A stretch of 58,709 nt of DNA, taken from NCBI GenBank assembly GCA_049281195.1, contig JBAPRR010000331.1, forward strand, positions 1 to 58,709, read 5' to 3'. Below are positions 57,469-58,709 of this stretch, in pieces. Numbering within the stretch: the stretch's first letter is position 1; each line of letters starts with the position of its first letter. The notes below the pieces were generated by a model. The model had not been told where the DNA came from and ran no database searches. It saw only the letters and a list, made by a program, of their open reading frames with translations. The position numbers and the translations under genes are program-made. This DNA is from JBAPRR01 sp049281195. Lineage in GTDB: Bacteria; Actinomycetota; Acidimicrobiia; Acidimicrobiales; CAVXTF01.

Positions 57469-58709
57469 ATGGAGCTCCTCCGCTTTGCGACATCAGGCTC
57501 TGTGGACGACGGCAAGAGCACGCTCATCGGACGGCTGCTGGTCGACTCCAAGACCATCTTCGAAGATCAGCTCGAAGCCGTCGAACGCGCCAGCCGTGAA
57601 CGAGGTGACGAGTACACGGACCTGGCGCTGCTGACCGACGGGCTGAAAGACGAGCGCGATCAGGGCATAACGATCGACGTCGCGTACCGTTACTTCGCGA
57701 CACCGGTTCGTAAATTCATCATCGCCGACACGCCGGGACACGTTCAGTACACGCGCAACATGGTCACCGGTAATTCGACGGCGGACCTGACCCTCGTGCT
57801 CGTAGACGCGCGAAAAGGGATACTCGAGCAGACCAGGCGCCACGCCTTTTTGGCTTCGCTCCTACGTGTGCCCCACCTTGTCATCTGCGTGAACAAGATG
57901 GACCTGGTCGACTACGACCAGAACGTGTTCGAGTCCATCAAAAACGAGTTCACGTCCTTCGCGAGCAAGCTCGACGTCTCGGACATGACCTTCATCCCCA
58001 TCTCCGCGCTCAATGGCGACAACGTCGTGCAGCGGTCGCCGAACATGGGGTGGTACGAGGGCGCGGCTCTCCTTCACCATCTCGAGCAGGTCTACATAGC
58101 TTCGGACCGCAACCTGATCGATCCCCGGATGCCTGTCCAATGGGTGATCAGGCCGAAGTCCGCCGCTTTCCACGATTACCGGGGGTATGCGGGAATGGTG
58201 GCGGGCGGCTCCTTCAAGCCGGGCGACGAGGTCACAGTGATCCCCTCGGGTCTCACCACCAGGATCGCCGGAATAGAGACCTTTGACGGCCCCACAGAAG
58301 AGGCGTTTCCTCCGATGTCGGTGGTCATGCGTCTCGAGGACGATCTCGACGTGGGAAGGGGGGACGTCATCTGCCGTCCCCTCAACAAGCCCACCGTCGG
58401 ACAAGACATCGACGCCATGGTGTGCTGGATGACCGACCGTCCGCTTCAGGTGGGCGATTTCCTCGCCTTGAAGCACACAACGCGCTGGGTTCGAGCGGTC
58501 ATCCGCGACGTCCACTACCGCCTCGACGTGAACACCCTTCACCGCGATGAGTCGGCCAACTCTCTATCGCTCAACGAAGTGGGCCGTGTCAGTCTGCGTG
58601 TCACCCAGCCCATCTATTACGACAGCTATAGAAGGAATCGGATCACCGGATCCTTCGTGCTCGCGGCGGAGGACTCCAACATCACCGCCGGGGCAGGGAT
58701 GATCCACGG
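57469..58709 (+). CDS. cysN: Sulfate adenylyltransferase subunit 1 (cut by the window edge)
   Basis: 413 complete codons remain; the frame runs off the right end. It is a translation-factor-like GTPase that drives APS synthesis by CysD. P-loop GSVDDGKSTLIGRLL, switch DERDQGITIDVAYRYF, DTPGHVQYTRNM and NKMDLVDYD are all present, then the beta-barrel domains (PRMPVQWVIRP, DYRGYAGMVAGGSF). Whether it continues into an APS kinase domain (CysNC/NodQ type), which would give PAPS directly, cannot be seen. Confidence 0.95.
   Translation, partial: MELLRFATSGSVDDGKSTLIGRLLVDSKTIFEDQLEAVERASRERGDEYTDLALLTDGLKDERDQGITIDVAYRYFATPVRKFIIADTPGHVQYTRNMVTGNSTADLTLVLVDARKGILEQTRRHAFLASLLRVPHLVICVNKMDLVDYDQNVFESIKNEFTSFASKLDVSDMTFIPISALNGDNVVQRSPNMGWYEGAALLHHLEQVYIASDRNLIDPRMPVQWVIRPKSAAFHDYRGYAGMVAGGSFKPGDEVTVIPSGLTTRIAGIETFDGPTEEAFPPMSVVMRLEDDLDVGRGDVICRPLNKPTVGQDIDAMVCWMTDRPLQVGDFLALKHTTRWVRAVIRDVHYRLDVNTLHRDESANSLSLNEVGRVSLRVTQPIYYDSYRRNRITGSFVLAAEDSNITAGAGMIH

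Noticed and set aside
1..58709. CRISPR arrays, phage genes, rRNA operons
   Set aside because: No regularly spaced repeats, phage structural genes or rRNA sequences were noticed in the window.

Overview
The window looks like chromosomal DNA of a high-GC actinobacterium, possibly a member of the Acidimicrobiia (the class is an inference). Supporting signs are a mycothiol synthase (mshD), a class E sortase with an LAFTG substrate, a Lnt/Ppm1-like junction at the left edge, GTG/TTG starts, and pervasive 4-nt ATGA/GTGA stop-start overlaps. No phage, insertion sequence, CRISPR array, rRNA or tRNA gene was seen.

Positions 1-15.4 kb hold housekeeping and envelope genes: a polyprenol-phosphate mannosyltransferase, an OmpR-type two-component pair, and an alpha/beta hydrolase. 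Next comes a minus-strand merR-menG-menF operon for menaquinone, divergent from an acyl-CoA dehydrogenase across a perfect palindrome. These are followed by three small DUF4190/DUF2510-DUF4328 membrane proteins, a MaoC hydratase, a VIT1-type metal transporter, mshD and nth back to back, a Nudix hydrolase, and a small coiled-coil protein.

Positions 15.5-24.0 kb are one plus-strand biosynthetic operon: hisD-hisC (fused in one frame), hisB, hisH, hisA, hisF, a GroES-like gene, hisI, trpE and a ygfZ-like gene. hisG, hisE and hisN are not in the window. Most junctions are coupled.

Positions 24.0-30.9 kb are a cell-surface block: a LuxR-type regulator with a degenerate GGDEF-like region, a class E sortase, a secreted protein, an L,D-transpeptidase lipoprotein, a tetR/methyltransferase pair divergent across a perfect palindrome, and a cell-wall protein ending in LAFTG-TM-KR that is the probable sortase substrate.

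Positions 31-58.7 kb are a mosaic surface-polysaccharide locus with many strand switches. It encodes nucleotide-sugar enzymes (C4-epimerase, 6-dehydrogenase, CapD/PglF-type 4,6-dehydratase, DegT-type aminotransferase), a WecA/MraY-type initiating transferase, and a Wzz/Wzc-like protein whose ATP-binding motif has decayed. It also has several glycosyltransferases, a polytopic protein that could be a polymerase, a membrane-anchored beta-helix protein, an alkaline-phosphatase-fold transferase/hydrolase and, strikingly, three different PAPS-type sulfotransferases. The same locus ends with cysQ (PAP phosphatase) divergent from cysD-cysN (ATP sulfurylase, cut by the window edge). Read together, this looks like a self-contained pathway for a sulfated, uronic-acid- and amino-sugar-containing surface glycan: sulfate activation, transfer and by-product removal lie beside the sugar genes. 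No Wzx-type flippase was recognised.
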